Assembly (NCBI RefSeq): GCF_029870955.1
Contig: NZ_PGFQ01000001.1
Span: 1,550,001 to 1,614,000, forward strand
Direction of reading: 5' to 3'
Length of the DNA: 64,000 bases
From: Sulfitobacter faviae
GTDB lineage: Bacteria; Pseudomonadota; Alphaproteobacteria; Rhodobacterales; Rhodobacteraceae
Below are positions 62,196 to 64,000 of the stretch, in pieces. Below the pieces are notes generated by a model. That model saw only the letters and a program-made list of their open reading frames with translations. It made no database searches and was not told the origin of the DNA. The position numbers and the translations under genes were made by a program. The number at the start of each line of letters is the position of its first letter. Within the stretch, counting starts at the first letter, position 1.

Positions 62196-63235
62196 TGGCG
62201 ACGAACGAGATGAAGGCGCTGGCCAAGCTGCACCCCCGCGAGGGGCTGTGGATGACCCATGCCCCGGTGCCCGAGATCGGCCCCGACGACGTGCTGATCA
62301 AGATCAACAAGACCGGCATCTGCGGCACCGATATCCACATCTGGAACTGGGACGACTGGGCCGCCGGGACGGTGCCGGTGGGGCTGATCACCGGCCATGA
62401 ATTCGCCGGCGAGATCGTCGAGCTTGGCCGCAATGTCGAGGGGCTGGAGATCGGCCAGCGCTGCTCGGGCGAGGGGCATCTGATCGGCAAGCAGTCGCGG
62501 CAAAGCCGCGCGGGCAAGTTCCACCTCGATCCCGCGACGCGGGGCATCGGGGTGAACGAACAGGGGGCCTTTGCGCAATACCTGCGTCTGCCCGCCTTCA
62601 ACGTGGTGCCGCTGCCGGATGAGATTTCGGACGACATCGGCGCGATCCTTGATCCTTTGGGCAACGCGGTGCACACGGCCCTCAGCTTCGATCTGGTGGG
62701 CGAGGACGTGCTGATCACCGGCGCGGGGCCCATCGGCATCATGGCCGCCGCGGTGTCGCGGCACGTCGGCGCGCGGCATGTGGTGATCACGGATGTGAAC
62801 CCCGACCGACTGGCGCTGGCGGAAAAGGTCGCCGACGTGGTGCCGGTGAACGTGGCCAAGGAGGATTTGGCCGATGTGATCCCGCGGCTGAAGATGAAAC
62901 AGGGTTTTGACGTCGGGCTCGAGATGTCGGGCAACCAGCAGGCGCTGGATCAGATGGTCGAGGCGATGACCATGGGCGGGCGCATCGCCATGCTGGGCAT
63001 TCCGCCGGGCAAGTCGCCGGTGGACTGGAGCCGGATTGTTTTCAAGGCGATCACCATCAAGGGCGTCTACGGCCGCGAGATTTTCGAGACCTGGTACAAG
63101 ATGATCGCCATGTTGGAAAACGGGCTGGATGTCTCCGCCATCATCACCCACCGCTTCGGGGTCGACGAATTCGAGCAGGGCTTCGCCGCGATGAAATCGG
63201 GGCGGTCAGGCAAGGTGGTGCTGGACTGGACCTGA
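62195..63235 (+). CDS. tdh: L-threonine 3-dehydrogenase lacking the structural zinc cysteines
   Basis: A 346-residue medium-chain dehydrogenase. The catalytic zinc site is intact (Cys43 in [11 protein letters not shown]68 and E69 in GHEFAG), and [12 protein letters not shown] binds NAD. In E. coli Tdh a lobe with four cysteines holds a structural zinc; here the matching segment reads [20 protein letters not shown] and has none. I recall the same variant in other alphaproteobacteria. It oxidises threonine to 2-amino-3-ketobutyrate for Kbl. ATG from the TGATG overlap. Confidence 0.95.
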   Translation: MATNEMKALAKLHPREGLWMTHAPVPEIGPDDVLIKINKTGICGTDIHIWNWDDWAAGTVPVGLITGHEFAGEIVELGRNVEGLEIGQRCSGEGHLIGKQSRQSRAGKFHLDPATRGIGVNEQGAFAQYLRLPAFNVVPLPDEISDDIGAILDPLGNAVHTALSFDLVGEDVLITGAGPIGIMAAAVSRHVGARHVVITDVNPDRLALAEKVADVVPVNVAKEDLADVIPRLKMKQGFDVGLEMSGNQQALDQMVEAMTMGGRIAMLGIPPGKSPVDWSRIVFKAITIKGVYGREIFETWYKMIAMLENGLDVSAIITHRFGVDEFEQGFAAMKSGRSGKVVLDWT

Positions 63236-63240
63236 ACCGC

Positions 63241-63969
63241 TCAGGGGCGCAGGCGATTGCGCCCCTGTTGCGTGAGAACCCAAACGTCTTCCCCTTCGAA
63301 CACCGCCGCGCAGAGCGGTTTGCCATAGCCCGCCCCGGTGTCGAGGTTCACCCGGTTGCCATAGTGCATGGCGCTGTCGACCGGCGTGTGGCCGTGGACG
63401 ATCAGCTTGGGATGCGGCGCGGTGTATTGGTGAAACTCCTTGCGGATCCACAGCAGATCATTCTCGCGCTGATCGTCCAGTGGCACCTCGGGGCGGATGC
63501 CCGCATGAGCAAAGAAGAGGTCGGGCGTTTGATGCGACAGGGCGAGGGTCTTGAGGAAATCCACATGGCTCTGTGGCACCGCTGCGCGGGCTTTCTCGTG
63601 CACCTCTGACATCCGGTCGCGCCCGCTGACCGACACGCCGTAGGAGTTCAGCGTCGTGTCACCGCCCAAACGCGGGTTTAGCCAGTTAAGCTCAACCAGC
63701 AGCAGCGGATCGTGGCGGGGGAAATCCTCCATGAACCAGCTGAACATGCGGTCGTGATTGCCCATTAGGAAGGTCCAATTGCGGCCCTCGGCCTTGCCTT
63801 GGGCCAGCCGTTCGATCACCGTTTTGCTGTCGGGGCCGCGGTCGGTGTAATCGCCCAGAAAGACAATCTGCGCCTCCGGCCCGCCGTCTTCTTCGATCAG
63901 GGTCAAAACGCGCTCAAGCTCGGCGGCGTAACCGTGGATGTCTCCGATGGCATAGATGGGGCTGGGCAT
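63241..63969 (-). CDS. Serine/threonine-type metallophosphoesterase
   Basis: A 242-residue PPP-family phosphatase: GDIHGY near residue 9, GDYTDRGPDS, GNHDRM and VHGHTPVD. The layout is close to bacterial PrpA/ApaH-like proteins; substrate unknown. It is convergent with tdh, five bases apart, and related at the motif level to the protein at 42729-43454. Confidence 0.88.
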   Translation of the reverse strand: MPSPIYAIGDIHGYAAELERVLTLIEEDGGPEAQIVFLGDYTDRGPDSKTVIERLAQGKAEGRNWTFLMGNHDRMFSWFMEDFPRHDPLLLVELNWLNPRLGGDTTLNSYGVSVSGRDRMSEVHEKARAAVPQSHVDFLKTLALSHQTPDLFFAHAGIRPEVPLDDQRENDLLWIRKEFHQYTAPHPKLIVHGHTPVDSAMHYGNRVNLDTGAGYGKPLCAAVFEGEDVWVLTQQGRNRLRP

Positions 63970-64000
63970 GATTGTTCCTGTCCTTCTGCACCCCCTCGTG

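Overview
The window is a 64 kb piece of a GC-rich alphaproteobacterial chromosome, most likely a marine Rhodobacteraceae (Roseobacter group, Sulfitobacter-like). The basis is the gene neighbourhoods (dnaA-rpsT-enoyl-CoA hydratase-mutM/ubiE-ubiB, argJ-mutT beside secA, monomeric NADP isocitrate dehydrogenase), the protein sequences, and the many ATGA/TGATG gene overlaps. No rRNA, tRNA or CRISPR array was seen.

Layout. 1-4.4 kb: minus-strand genes (metallophosphoesterase, lipid kinase, an unlisted 40-aa gene, mutT, argJ, parvulin). 4.6-10 kb: secA and two envelope proteins. 10-14 kb: radC, dnaJ, dnaK. 14.2-16.3 kb: alkB, an SH3 protein and an ABC-2 polysaccharide-type permease. 16.4-27.3 kb, plus strand: cysQ, kdsB, glycosyltransferases, galU, galE, a GT14-type transferase, an Stf0 sulfotransferase and a YczE-type membrane protein. 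27.5-29.7 kb: icd. 30.0-31.6 kb: two genes resembling the head-spike base and fibre of the Rhodobacter gene transfer agent (GTA). 31.5-37.0 kb, minus strand: a tightly coupled surface-polysaccharide operon (sulfotransferase, Wzy, acyltransferase, Wzx, GumK-like transferase). 37.2-39.6 kb: two more glycosyltransferases. 39.6-42.6 kb: a secreted cPLA2-like lipase and an MBL-fold lipoprotein of lower GC. 42.7-46.4 kb: a phosphatase and a yjbH exopolysaccharide gene cut by an IS3-family element. 47-54.8 kb: gyrB, a LysE exporter, recF, dnaN, dnaA, rpsT. 55-64 kb: enoyl-CoA hydratase, mutM, ubiE-ubiB, thiolase, an XRE-cupin regulator, kbl-tdh and a phosphatase.

How it works together. The centre (about 16-44 kb) is an exopolysaccharide region able to make UDP-glucose and UDP-galactose, assemble a repeat unit, acylate and sulfate it, flip and polymerise it. 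CysQ would remove the PAP released by the two sulfotransferases. The GTA spike-like genes sit inside this region. In Rhodobacter capsulatus the GTA spikes bind capsule, so receptor and receptor-binding genes may be linked here.

Caution on quality. At least 15 sites in 12 genes, including dnaJ, icd and mutM, each lack exactly one base, most of them in homopolymer runs. I treat these as likely consensus errors and give the joined genes as CDS. Only yjbH, cut by the IS, is called a pseudogene.
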